64,000 nucleotides of DNA from Enchytraeus crypticus (taxonomy: Eukaryota > Annelida > Clitellata > Enchytraeida > Enchytraeidae): NCBI GenBank assembly GCA_905160935.1, contig CAJHZI010000538.1, positions 130,001-194,000 of the forward strand, given 5' to 3'. The notes beneath the pieces were generated by a model. The model ran no database searches and was not told the DNA's origin. It saw only the letters and a program-made list of their open reading frames with translations. Made by a program: the position numbers and the translations under genes. Positions 11,438-25,400 of the stretch are shown here, piece after piece (position 1 is the stretch's first letter; every line of letters starts with the position of its first letter).

Positions 11438-11665
11438 AGTCTCTGAATCTACCCGGGGTCTCGCTGTCAGATACGTCTCGCCTATTCGCTGCGGGTGTCT
11501 CCCCATACTCCCCCTTATCTCCTTCAGCCTCGGCCCTCCAGGGCCTGGGTTCAACTGCAGGTGAGATCGATCTGACACATATCCTGTTTGATGATCTCTG
11601 TCCGGTGTGCGGGGACAGGGTGTCCGGATATCATTATGGAATCCTTACCTGCGAAAGCTGTAAAG
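11438..11665 (+). CDS. NR5A: NR5A exon: end of A/B domain and first zinc finger
   Basis: The exon is bounded by an acceptor (TGATCTCTGTAG) and a donor (AAAG then GTTAGT). It begins with the last two bases of a split codon, so it is internal; no in-frame ATG exists in it. It encodes a Ser/Pro-rich N-terminal stretch, then [19 protein letters not shown] and CESCK. All four zinc-binding cysteines of finger one are present with the usual 2-13-2 spacing. The exon ends inside the glycine codon of the P box, so the intron separates the two zinc fingers. Confidence 0.93.
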
Positions 11666-14600
11666 GTTAGTCGCTAATTTCTATAATAGTGTAATGTATA
11701 AGTAATATTGTAATATTTTAATTTTATAATATTGTAATTTATAATGTAATAGTGTAATGTGTAGTGATAGCTGCACTGCGGCTTATTTGTTGTGTTGCGT
11801 TACAGTGTATGATAGGCATTTTATTTTGGTTATTTTGTATTGAATTGACCATTTTAAAATTAAAATGAAATTGAATCATGAAGGGGATAAGGAATGATAT
11901 GTTCTTGTTTCTCACTTAGAACTTTTATGAAAAATCAGTTTTACAATGAAAGAAAAAGAAAAAACATAAAGTGATTTAAATGGAGTAGCGTAGTATGAAA
12001 TTATTTGTCAATAGTAAATACGATAGAGTGAAGCACTATTTTCAGATATGGTGTCTGATTAATGAGAAACTTGCAATTTTGTTTCATGAACTTGCAATTT
12101 TGTTTTATGCATTTCTGACATTTCTGTTTTAATATTGTCTATAGACGCACAACAATCTCTATTGAACTCACCAATCCTTTTTAATCAATATTTTAAAATC
12201 GGTCTGATAGCTTGACGCCTGTTTTGTTATATAAATCTTTACAGGACGTGAAAGGGATATCCTTCCTTTCATAGCTGATGTAATTCAAATTAATTTGATT
12301 TAAATTAGGCCTATGACACTGAATCTAATATAAAATTTTAAACGATGAGTACTTTCTCGTAAAACACTGAACTATGGGCAGATGTCTACTTTGTAGCAAA
12401 TGAATTTAAACGGATCGTATATGCATATTGCTTCAAAACGGATGCAGCAAAAAATAGTGAGGGCGGAGAAGTTTGAGGAACGGGTAAGAAATCCACTTGA
12501 AAATCTAAAAATGGATTTGATGAGGAGAGAAAATTGTTTTAAACCTCTTAAGAAGATGACGATGAAGTAGCAGCGATGATATAAAAGTGCGGCAAGTGCA
12601 TAAATCGTATGCTGTAATTTGTGTTTGTGTGAGTTGAAAAACAAATGGGTTTTGATCAAATTAGGTTCAGATTCTAGAAGACTTTTTTCTAGTTAGCGAA
12701 TGTAAAGAGATTATGGAAAGGCAATGAGGCGACCAGTTGACCATGGCATGCACATTCTAATAGGCATTTGGCTAGACTATAGCAAGAGGTCTCTCATGGA
12801 CCTGCCATCAGGTAGAGTGCGAGAGCGATAGCTGAGATAGGCTTTGCTGAGCTGGTGCTATATATTTTACGATGCGGCTGCTAGTGAAGCGTATTTCATG
12901 AGATTCTATATTTTATGATACGGCAGTGATGCGTATTTCACTACATTCAAAAGCAATAAAAGGCGCTATTACTGTCGTGTCTTTATGACCAATTAGATCT
13001 AAATTATACATGCATCTTATACAGAACTTAACTGTTAAATTAACTGTTAAGTTATGTTTGTTGTAAAATTAGTCCACACGGTCAAGTTAAACGTCTGCTT
13101 TGCTAAATTTAAGGATCTGATATAAAGACAGGCTCACGATAAGACTGAAATCTAAGAGCTGATGTTAACGTCAGTTTCTTCACTCGAAAGCGATGTCAGT
13201 GACGGGCGAGCCCAGGATTGGAACTCCGCACATACTTAGCCGCGGTCGAATGGCTTACCGACATCGCATAAAGGACATTGAAAGTTTTCGATTTGTAAAA
13301 GTTTTCAGTGTCGAAAACTACATTATCCTGATTGAAAGGAAAGACTTCTATTAGTAATGCCACTAAACAGCAGCAATGTGTGCTCATGTTATGTACGGGT
13401 AATTGATGAACTGAACAACCGTCTACTGCATTGTTGTGAAAGGCGACTAAATTATGACTGAATGCAGTAATAGGAAACTAAGTCAGAATATATATCCAAA
13501 ACTAATGGTTACATTAGGGTTCGGTAAAGGCGTAGCCTTTGTGATGGAGTTATCATTTTGTCGATGGAGTGTTCTTTTAGAAAACATAGAAATCCGCATT
13601 GAGTTTGGAAATATACATTGAACCTAATTTGACTGAACACTGAATAAGAAAATGTATACTCTAGACCTTCGATATGCCGGTATAATTGACTTGCTGAAGC
13701 CTGAATGAAACAAAAAGCTGTGGATTGTTTTGGAATTTTGCACCCCACTCATGACTAGCGTAGCCCGAAAGAACAGTAGTGACGGTTGAGCCCTGGAATA
13801 TTAAACCGCGCTGGTGTTGATTTGTATTTCTGCTGTTACGCCACTGATATATCTGCGGTAAACTGTATACCTGGAAACACAAGTGAAATTAGCTGTGGTG
13901 CATTATATACCTGAAAGTGCTAATGGTACTATGGTACGATTTAGGAAGCGAGGGCTTATAAAATAATTCCATCTCAGATATTGATATTCAATAGATACCT
14001 ATATATTCGATACCAACCCGTAATATTCACAATTTATAATTTCGAGTACACCCGACTGCATGATTACTAGCTCTTGATGAATCCATTCTAATTCATAAGA
14101 ATTTTAGTCTTGGAGTCTATATGATCCACTAGATTACTGTTCAGCCCCAGCCAAGATTAGAGCTTGCATAATAGATTAAATTTACTGCTACTCCCTACGT
14201 GTATCGTCATCATAGTAAATGTTGGCAATCCCAGTGAGTCTTCATATAATTGCCGAGCAAGTTCACTGACATACAGCTGTCTATTACCGGCGGTCCGCTA
14301 GATAAATTGTTTTGCTTTTTGTTTCACTAAAGCTGTAATTCTAAAAGATGCTGTATGTCTTGGGAAGATAAGAGAGCCTGAACTCTACGGTTCATAGGGA
14401 CATTCCCTGCATTCACATTATGTTTCCTGCCGGTCACTCGTTTTTCACTGAACGGCGGCTTTTAATGTCCCCCAGAAGTTCATAATATGCGGAGATACGG
14501 GCGCCGAATGCTGCATTTAGTTTTATAGTTGTGCCGGCTGGATGGGTGAAGCGGTAGCGAATTTAAACGAATAATTATGTAATATGATGCTGCGCTTTAC

Positions 14601-17600
14601 AAATCATACCTTTTCTTGTCTGTGTGCATTAGTATGTTGTCAAAACCAAAGTCAAAACTTAGATTGGAATTCTGTCTAGTTTTGTTATGCCACACAATAC
14701 TTAATAATGTGGTTATTAATGTGGCCTGTGGCCGTTAATGCGGCATGTGGCCATTAATGTGGCATGTGGCCGTTAATGTGGCAATCGTGACAATTTTGCA
14801 AATGCTGTGTAACAGTCGCAGTGGTCATTGAGATAAAATTAATAAATAGATATAAATCTGAGGAGGGCAACGGGAAACTACCTCTGAAGCCATATTTTTC
14901 AAGCTATAGGCTATATTAGGTATGTTTAAGGCATAGTCGTTCCTGAAGGGATTAACGTGTTGATTTATGGAGTGCTCTATATGGAGCGTGAACGCTGACT
15001 CAGAGTATGAATATGAACCCTAGACCGGCGACTTGGTGGAACACTAGAAAGAGAGAGATATACAGTTTTCGTATGATATTGTTTCATAGCCGTAGATAAG
15101 CTATGTTTATCTTTTGAGAATATTTTAATACTTCATACTATTAACATAATATGTTAATAGATTATGCTAATCTATAAACATAGGTTAACATAATCTATGC
15201 TAATTTTTTAGATTTGCGTCTTCTGTACGGATTATTTATTTTTCGTCACAGTGATCTGTTTGGTGTGCACTTTATCCACTAATTAGCTATTTATTGTTGT
15301 CTGTTTAAATAGTTATCCTGCCAATATAGAACATATAAAATAGAAATAAATAAAATAGATTTATGCTATACTGATGCTAAATAAGGCTACTTGGAGGATA
15401 AATATCCAAACCGCCGGCTTGAAGACTTCTCACGCCAATTTAGTAATTTGTTGCTGTGTCCTAACGTTACTGTCTAATTTCACTCTGCTTTTCCGTTATT
15501 TAAAATGTGATTAATATTGCCCGTCTCTTTGCAGAACATATTACTATTAACTTTGTGCAATACTTGTATGTAGCAGTATATTCCAGTGAGATCTTAACTT
15601 TGTAGTGTTTACATCAAGTTTCCCAATTATTATGGTGTCAAGAGTCACCAAACAAATTCTCAATGCGGAAACTCAACTTTTTCTGATTGCCTAAGTGTGT
15701 ACCTATTATACACTAACAGGCTGATATCATCAGTTACGAAACTGAATTCTGAAATGCATAAATTGAAAACGGTAAGTGCTGTAAATATCTAAAAAGTAGA
15801 TAATAAAAGAGTTAGCACAATACATATACACATGTATATTTCATATCCGATTCCTTAGTTCTTGGAGATTTGTACAACGCAATCATTTATGCTTAAGTGG
15901 TAATTAAATTTTAAATAGCTTTATTTCTATTAATACGGGTGATTTGCCTGAGACTAATTGAAGGGGAGGGGGGCCGTAGTATACCTCGACTCTAACATGG
16001 TATCCTGGCCTAGTCTCATCCGTTGTGGTCCATGCCATGATACTTTCCGGTCACTGTTCAGATGCTTTTATCTGAAATCTTAATACCTTCGAGATTACAT
16101 AAATTATGTAGTTATCATCATCATCGCCTTTCCTTAATTAAATCTCAGTTTGACAAGGGTCGACATTAGAAAATTTTGTAGCAGTTACTAGAGCCTAGGC
16201 ACTCATTAAACCGAACCGAACACCCTTTCTGAAGTTGGTTTGGATCATAGCATTTTGTCGTCTCTTACGACACGTTCAATCCTCGGTTGGTCTATTCTTC
16301 AGCAATCCGGACTCAACACTTGTTGTATATAACAGAAAAAAGTAAACAAAGTAAACACGCAATATAGTGTAATGATCAACTATGTTGATATCTATCACTT
16401 TTTAATACCAAAAGTTTAAACCGTTAGGCAATTTATTCCATTTTCAGTGTAACCAGTCCAGTGATTATCCGAGATTTTACTCTCAGCGCGGCTGGGATTC
16501 GAACCTACGAGTGTTCAATTCACCTCAGGATCTGCCATCTAAAACTTCATGACGTTACCCCTACGCTATTAAGACATTCATAAATTATATAATACACAAA
16601 AATATTTTATTTGAGTTATTAGCAATATGAAATATTTTGTTGATATTATTAGCAAGAAAAACATTTTGTTGATACTTCTGTTAGCAAGTCGGGACAGCTG
16701 TAAACTAGCACGTGTTATCTCACAGAGTTTCTTGGTCCAAATAAAACACTGTTTACCACTCAGCACTCAGCTATCGAGCGCTCCTGAGCCACTGTGAGAG
16801 CTGCTCCTACATCCGGCTGTTTGCCGATACGAAAAGCAAATGCTAAACCTAGCTCCTGTTGAAACCATGATAAATACGAGATCTTATCATTTTAATTAAT
16901 AGAATAATTAATTAGTCCGTTCTTTCGTTTTATGAAATTTGAAATGTTGTATATACCGTTGCAGAATTGTTGTAACAAAATGTGCACAATTTCTTTCTGA
17001 TCCCTTTTCTGGTAGTCGCAGTTAGCATGCTGCAATTATCTTGCTTGCTAGAATGAGTTAAGAGGCATACACTACACCTAACGTCTAGGCTCTCTTGATG
17101 TGAAATTTAAATTCGGCCAGTGAGATACGAGTTTCGAATCGGCTCTTAGCAAAAGTCTTGTCACAGCAATCTCATCAAATGTCTTATCAAAAGTCTAATC
17201 AAAAGTCTTATCAAAAGGCTTATCAAAAGTCTTATCATTGCAGTCTTGTCAGTAGTTATCACTGCAGTCTTGTCAAAAGTCTTGTCAAAACCCGTATCTT
17301 TGCGGTCTTTGAACGACGACGAAACTGGCGTAAATTTCCTGTTTCTTTGTGTCCTGCTGACACGCAGTGTCTGCCAAATAGCCATCACAATGAATCGATG
17401 GAGAGATTTTATATCATCTGAAATTCCGTACATCTCTTCACCTTTGTGCTACTACTATATTATCTTAAGCCAGATAGCACTTTCGCTTTGTTTTCTCAAG
17501 GCACAATCAACTTCGGTCCCTATTTATCACTTGTTGATAGAGTTCGCTGTTCTTTAGTTTAGCGAGTGAAGAAGAATATCCAGTTTATTATGTTAAATTA

Positions 17601-18336
17601 TCCTGTAGCAGAAATAGAACTTCTGCCTCCTTGGCTGTAGATAAGTAACATGTGCTACTTGATTTGTTAAATCAGTTAAGTCTTTGTGCCAAGTTCCTTT
17701 TGTTTCTTCTAGAAAGTATCATATACTGCTATTGTTCTACTGTACTTTGTTTATGATATTGCTGGAGCCAGTATCGATGTCGGTAAAATATTCGACTGCT
17801 GATCAGTATGTGCGAGGTTCAAATACTGGGCTTTCCCTTCACTGATGTCGTTTTCGAGTGAGGAAACTGACGTTAACATTAGATTTACCAACTTTACCTT
17901 TATTAGCTGAATAGTATTGTGTTCGATGTTATTATGGACGACAGTAGACATACTGTCGTCCGTAATAACATTCATAATAACAGTATAATTGTTTGATGCA
18001 AGATTGATCTTGTTTCTCATTAACCACAAGGCACTTTTCGAAGGCAAAATGGAACGATCTGTCGTGAAGATGGCAAACTACCCGTGAAAATACAGTGAAT
18101 GAAATTACATTAGAAAGCAATATCTGTAAAAACTCGAAATTGAACTCTTTTGAGTATTTGCATAAGAAATTTCATCGGAGTTTACACAAAGATCACCGGA
18201 CTGGCTTTCGTTTAGGATCTTTCTTCTCCTCAGCACATTTCTTTTGCAGATTGGTCTGGGTGAATTGATCTGTAGTGATGTGTGCTGTGGGGACGCCCCT
18301 GACATCATCCCTGGATGAGGAAACTGACGTTAAACC

Positions 18337-18377
<41 letters not shown>

Positions 18378-21300
18378 AGCTGATGTCCGTATTTTGAAAA
18401 GAATAATATTTAATATTTTAAATTCAGTTGTTAAAATAAAATTTGGCCAGTTATTTAATATTAATGAACTTCCTCCCATTAGCAGCTAATTAGCATATCG
18501 TTAGCCTTGGAGAGTCGCATACAGAACTGCAAAGAGTTTAGGTATCGCTGACGTGTTAGAGAAAATGTTTAAGAGATAGAAAAGCAGCATTTATTTAGGT
18601 GATGTAGATAGCTTAGCAGAAGATGTAATTCTGTAGCTAATTGACCCTCGCGTCGTCTCAATATTGCTATCTGCTACTATGGCTGCTACATCTGAAAGAT
18701 TTTGACGTGAAAAGTTTCTATAATGTCTACTGTAGTGTTTTTTAAAAAGTGTTCTTGCATTGAAACGGCAGTCGTGAAACAGTGTCTGATGCCAGGAAAA
18801 ATATTGGCCATTAAAAGTCTTTTTCAGTTTTATGAGATGTAGTTTTTATATAAACTTACTTAATACAGGTGTCTAGACAGAAGCAAATTTCCTAGACTAT
18901 ATTGATTTTGAAAGTTACTAAAGAGAATATAAAAAAGTGTATATTTCTTGCACAGATTCCTTAGAAAAGATTTGAATTAAATTTAGACGTTTCTTTAGAG
19001 TGGCAAAAGTATTTTAATTGGTATTATGCTCTGCGATTATCTAATTGCATTATTTTATAATTGTCTGCTCAACAATAGACTTTCAGTATCGTTGGACTAT
19101 TATTTACAGTGCATTGCCTACTCAGTAGGCATATACAATCTATGTATCATTTAAAATCTATTCTTTTATCTATATCTTCTCGAAATTGTAGAGATTTAAT
19201 CAGTGAATTACATTTATGAGTGACATTATCTGTAGATTTAAGGTGACAGCAGCTTGAATGGTTTCCTAACAGTTTGTTTATTGACCTAGAAGTTTAGCTA
19301 AAATTCTGGCTAATTTGATTATAGCTATTATAGCTGTATGTAACTAAGTTTAAATATTGTTATTTAATCTAAAGTGGTGTACTTAAACTAAACTACTAAA
19401 CACTCAACCGACATTCTGAGTCAATTGTATTGAGATATATCATAGAGAGTCTATTTGTACATTTCATCATAAATGAACAACTAAAAGCATTATATTGCTA
19501 ATTGTTGCCCATTTTAAACTTTATTAATAATTATAATTCAAATAATCAATCAATAATGATTTAACGATTTATGGACTTTGTTTTGAGGAAGGAAGGTAAT
19601 AGGAAATCACCGCAGACACCATTGCTTCCCGAGGTAAAGGCTACAGTAAGGTTTGTTAAAGGCACAGCCTTTGTGTTTGGATCAAGGTATTTGTCAATAG
19701 AGCGCTCATTCTGAGCGCAAAGGCGTGTTGTGAGTTGTAATATGTGCCTTGAATCCACCAATGTTAATACACCAGAAAAGATATTAAAATTTTATTATCT
19801 CCGAGTCTCTAACAACTAATTAGTTTAATTAATTAATAAATTATTGGTCAATTAATTTAACAGTACTTAGATACGACTCGCTTGTTTTTTTGACTGAGTG
19901 TTAAACCAAAATGATTTTAGTTGCTTCGATTTGCAATTTTTGCTTATTTTAAATATATTAATATTGGATGACGTTATGTACTTGTAGATGCATAGGATTA
20001 ATATTTAAATTAAATTAATGATGGCGAAAAGCACTATGCAAATACTGGAAGTCCAAGCAATTAACTTAACGAATAAAAAAATTGAACGAGCCTTACATAG
20101 GGTACCCGTATCACGGGCAATGCTAACGATCTTTATCGCTATTCTCTTCATATATCTACACAGAGTTAGTAATGCCATGAACAGCAATGCAGTTGTGAGA
20201 GAAGTTCAAGCTAAACAAATGTAATTATAAAAATAATTATTGATCAAGAAAATCGAAATGAAATAATGCAAACATTATGAAATAAACGAATAAGAAGGGT
20301 TTTTGTTGATGGTGCCAAAGACTCAGTTTTACAATCATCGCCCAATCCACACACACCTTCAGGAGATACTCAATATTGGTTCATAAATAGGAACTTACCT
20401 TCAGAAGATACTTACTATTGGTTCATAAATAGGAACTAATTCAACACTCTCTTGTATGGTGCAGCCTCTCTTGAACGACAACATTCCTGACGATATCCTA
20501 CTGATACCTGTTAGTAGGATATCATACTCCTTAAGATGATATCCTACTGATACCTGTTAGTAGGATATCATACGTCTCAAGATGATATCCTACTGGTACC
20601 TGTTAGTAGAATATCATACTTCTCAAGATGATATCCTACTGATACCTGTTAGTAGGATATCATACGTCTCAAGATGATATCCTACTGGTACCTGTTAGTA
20701 GGATATCATACTTCTCAAGATGATATCCTACTGATACCTGTTAGTAGGGTATCGTACTCCTAATTCCAATCTTCGTCCTATTGACCTGCTAATCTTCGCT
20801 CTTGTTCTTCGCTTTCAACTTTCTCTGGCAAACTTAAACATACATTTTTCAACCATAGACATATTCTATCTATCCTGAACATTTTTTGATCACCAAACCG
20901 GCTTTAATTTTAAGATTTTACTTCTCCTCTGCACATTTCTTTTGCAGATTGGTTTAGGTTAATTGATCTGCAGTGACATTAATGTAATATAATATAATAT
21001 AATATAATATAATGTAATATAATATAATATAATGTAATATAATATAATATAATATAATATAATATAATATAATATAATATAATATAATATAATATATTAT
21101 AATATAATAGGCGTCTGAGAGGAAGAAGAAAACGGCAATCTACCTCAGAAATACAAAAGCACTAAAGCTAAGTTGAACGAGAGTTAAGTGATTCATTTCA
21201 TAATAATAATAATAATAATAATAATATAATAATAATAATAATAATAATAATCCCCCTGGTGCAACGGTAAATGTGCCGTTTGGGACGTCACGGTCATTGA

Positions 21301-22377
21301 CACTATGGCAAACTCCTACCTGAATACGACTTCAGTCACAGCCGGTGGTGCTGCTGTTCATGCCGCCTCTAGGAAGTTGGATAAATACCGTGATCTGTCC
21401 TTAGGATATGAAGTTGTTCCGGTGGCTATTGAAACCATGGGCCCGATGAATCCCGAAGGAGTTGACTTTATTAATGGCATAGGCAGACTTATTGCAGAGC
21501 AAACCGGCGATAAGCGAGAGACATCTTTTCTTTGCAAAGGCTTTCCATGACTTTGCAAAGATTTAATGCAGTCTGCTTCAACAATTCTTTTAAGCCGATT
21601 GATGACCTCGAGTAGCCGGGCGGCGATTCAGCACGTATTGCTCGAATCGTTTTTATCAAACCCCAGGTTCTTTACACCGGGGTAAAAAAGAAATAAAAAA
21701 ATAAAATAAATAAAAATATAAAAAAAAATAAAAAAATAAAATAAAATTAAAAAAAATAAAAAAAAAAAATAATAATAATAATAATAATAGTAATAATACC
21801 GCGATCTGTCCATAGGATATGAAGTTGTTCCGGTGGCCTTTGAAACCATGGGCCCGATGAATCCCGAAGGAGTTGACTTTATTAATGGCATAGGCAGACT
21901 TATTGCAGAGCAAACCGGCGATAAGCGAGAGACATCTTTTCTTTGGCAAAGGCTTTTCATGTCTTTGCAAAGATTTCATGCAGTCTGCTTCAACAATTCT
22001 TTTAAGCCGATTGATGACCTTGAGTAGCCGGTCGGAGATTCAACACGTATTGCTTGAATCGTTTTTATCAAACCCCAGGTTCTTTATACCAGGGTAATTT
22101 TAAAAAAATAATTTAAAAAGTAATAATAATAATAATAATAATTTATATAATTTCACTAGACATATCTATGTGTTGCTAGGATTTTTCAAGAGAACTGTTC
22201 AGAACAACAAGGTCTACACGTGTGCAGACAGCAAGGACTGCCTCATTAACAAGACGCAGAGAAAGCGCTGTCCATTCTGTAGGTTTCAGAAGTGTCTGCA
22301 AGTTGGAATGAAGCTAGAAGGTATGTTTTATGTTTTTAGTTTTACTGTATTTTTAGTCTGTAAATTGTAGATTCATG

Positions 22378-22456
<79 letters not shown>

Positions 22457-25400
22457 TGGGTGGCGATGTCGGTACGATACTCGACCGCATAGTATGTGCG
22501 GAGTTCAAATCCTGAGCTCGCCCGTCGCTGACATCGCTTTCGAGTCAGGAAACTGACGTTAACATTAGCTTTAGCTTTACCAGCCTTATTTAGAGAAATT
22601 TAACGCGAGAAACATTATTACGTTTATATATTTATTATACTCTGACTAGAGCCTTTGGCACGGGAACTGATCCTAAACAATCTGAACAAAGTTATAAAAA
22701 ATCGAATGTAGGCACACTCTGATTTTGCTTCTATTATTTGATATTTTTATTTGAAGAACAATGGCTCTATGTCGCTAAGTATTGACTTCAGGCAGCACGT
22801 TTCTGTTTGTTTACCGATAGTAAGAACGAGGCCCTGTTCAGTGTGTTATTGCAAAGATTATTTCTGTAGTCTCTCTAATCGCGTAAGAATTATGTCCGGG
22901 TGTAGGTGGGCAGGGGGAGGGGGGGAGGGAATTATATAATGAGCATAGTAAACTAGTAGCCTAAATTTCTATAGACAAATTTAGCAGGCAAATTTTTTAA
23001 CATTTATTTTATCTGCAATTTTATCGCTTTTCATATCATATTTTTCTCATAAGCAATAGGCCTATATCACATTAAGTGGCTATTTTTATATTATATCCCT
23101 TTGTTTAATATTGTACTCAAGGGAAATGATGATGATAATTATGATGAAGAAAATGATGATGACTATGACGATAATTTGATTGCGCAGCTGTGAGGGCGGA
23201 TAGAATGAGAGGTGGAAGAAACAAGTTTGGGCCGATGTACAAGTATGATCGGGCCCTCAAGCAGCAGGCCTTGAGGCAACGTCAACAGCTTCTCAGCGCC
23301 CACGGGCGGTTAGCAGGGCTAATCCATCCCGGGCGGCCCAGGCTCGGGTCTTACCGGACTCCAGAGGCCGGTAGAATCCCATTCCGACTGGATAGCTTAG
23401 GTTCTGAGGACGCTGTGTCGCCGCAGAGCTCTGAGCTTGACGTTAAGCCGGATCTTGCCTTGTTATCCGTCCTACCATTCCTCGATGAGCGAGCTCGATC
23501 TCACCAAGCTGTTTCATCGTCTGTCCAAGGTTCAAACCGGGGTATGGCTACTAGTTCTTCGTCCAGTATGGCAACAGGGCATTACTGGCAGGGATCCAAC
23601 GGGTCTCAGTGGAAGAGGGAGGTTCCTCGACATCCCGTAGACGATGAATCGGAACATCTGTCATCATCTCCCAGGAAAAGGACTCATCCATCGCAGTATG
23701 ATCTTGATTCCCGCCAACGTAGTTCAAATCTTCCCGGAGAAGAAGGTTTGATGGTAAGTAGAAGACCATACGCTGAGCAACCTTCTCCAGGCAGTCGTCT
23801 GTCTGAAGCTGATCTCATCAGGGCTCGGCTTGAGGCAAGAGCTCGAGCCAGGCTTTCCTATTCCTCAGGAGTGGGCGGAGCGAGTTCGGCGGATACGGAA
23901 TTATCGTTAGGAAATCAATATAAAGTTAAGTCGTTTAGAGATCCGCCGGACGCTTCCGGATCTACAGGAGAGTATCCGAATGTAGATTTACGGCGTCCTG
24001 GTGGATACGGTCAGAGTATGGTGTCTCTCGCTGGATCAGTTGGCTCGGACGTGGGCATTAATTACAGCAGATCGGATAGTTCTGCAAGAGAAGGAAATCC
24101 GTCCGACGTTCTTTCCACACAGATCTCCCGTCATCAACAGTTGTTGAAGCAGCAACAGATCCATTCCCAGTCCAGACAGGGGACTCTGAGGCAGTCGGAA
24201 CGATCTCCACCTCAGCGATCTACTCCGCAATCACAATTCCAACAACAGCAACAACATTCTTCATCTCAACAACGGTTGTATAATGAGCAAGAGATGCTGC
24301 AACATCTGAGACATCTACAGGGGCAGTTGCCACGTTTTGAGAACATTTCTGTCGCACACCAAAGAGCGCGAAATACAGGAAGTCCAGTTGTGGATTCATT
24401 GGAAAGATCGGCCGTGGATTTATCTCCACAGCACAGATCCGGTGATTGGTCCGTAGATGACGGGCAGATATCGACATCGCGCAACTCTTCTAGTCCTGGT
24501 CGGAAAAGTCTAAGATTACCGCCGCTGGAAGAAATCAGATTCGAAGTTCTGGATCAGGTCAGTGACGCAGATGAACTGGTGGACAGTCGAGAGGTGCCTC
24601 ATCTTCTGTTGGAACTTCAGCAACATGAGCCAAACCTGAAGGACTTCTGCGTCAAGATGAGGGACACGGCCGATCAGATGTTAATCGATGAATACAGAAG
24701 CAAAACCGAACTATCTGGATCAGTGCAAGGGCAGACAGATCTTTCTCAGTTGGACGAATCGCAGATTTTGGACGAGCTCTTGACGGCCGGCGACATAAAG
24801 AAGGAATTGGAAGGCGATAAATCGGATGAGTATCGGAGCAGACTCAGCAGTTCTGAGTCGTTATATAAGTTGGACTTGAGTAGGCCTGCTGACACTGTTA
24901 TAGTTCTGCGGTTAGTCTGCAAGCTGTTTGATCAGGCGTTGTTCCTGCTGGTGGAGTGGGCAAGAACGGCTCATCTCTTCCGGGAAATAAAGGTATTTAT
25001 TTCCTCATCTTAAATGATCGATTTAATCGTTTTTATGCGAATGTATGTGGCCTTTCAGCCATTAATACCGTAGTTTATGAATACCTAATCTTATTATATA
25101 TCGCCGGAACTTTCTACGTGCTTCTCAATGAAGCTGTTTTTTTATTTATTTATAAAATTAATGGTATGAAAATAATATAAAAATGATAGCGAAAATTGTT
25201 TTCTAAAGATCGAAGTAGATTGTGCTAAGATTTAACCGATTTAGTAGAGAGATTTATTAAGGTATAGAGACGGAACTTGTAATATCCAATCAGTTTGCAA
25301 GTAATAAATCATATGGGATGAAACACTTTTTTGGCGTATTGTTCTCTATCTAGCGCAGTGATAATGATTAATGAAAAATTAAGTAAACAAGTAAAATTAA

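Noticed and set aside
17158..17433. Frames open on both strands (about 90 codons)
   Set aside because: Both cross the 12 bp AAAAGTCTTATC repeat; periodic peptides are expected there.
21305..21550. 81-codon frame starting [10 protein letters not shown] taken as a host gene
   Set aside because: It matches the tail segment of non-LTR retrotransposon proteins, has a stop before the family end and exists in two truncated copies.
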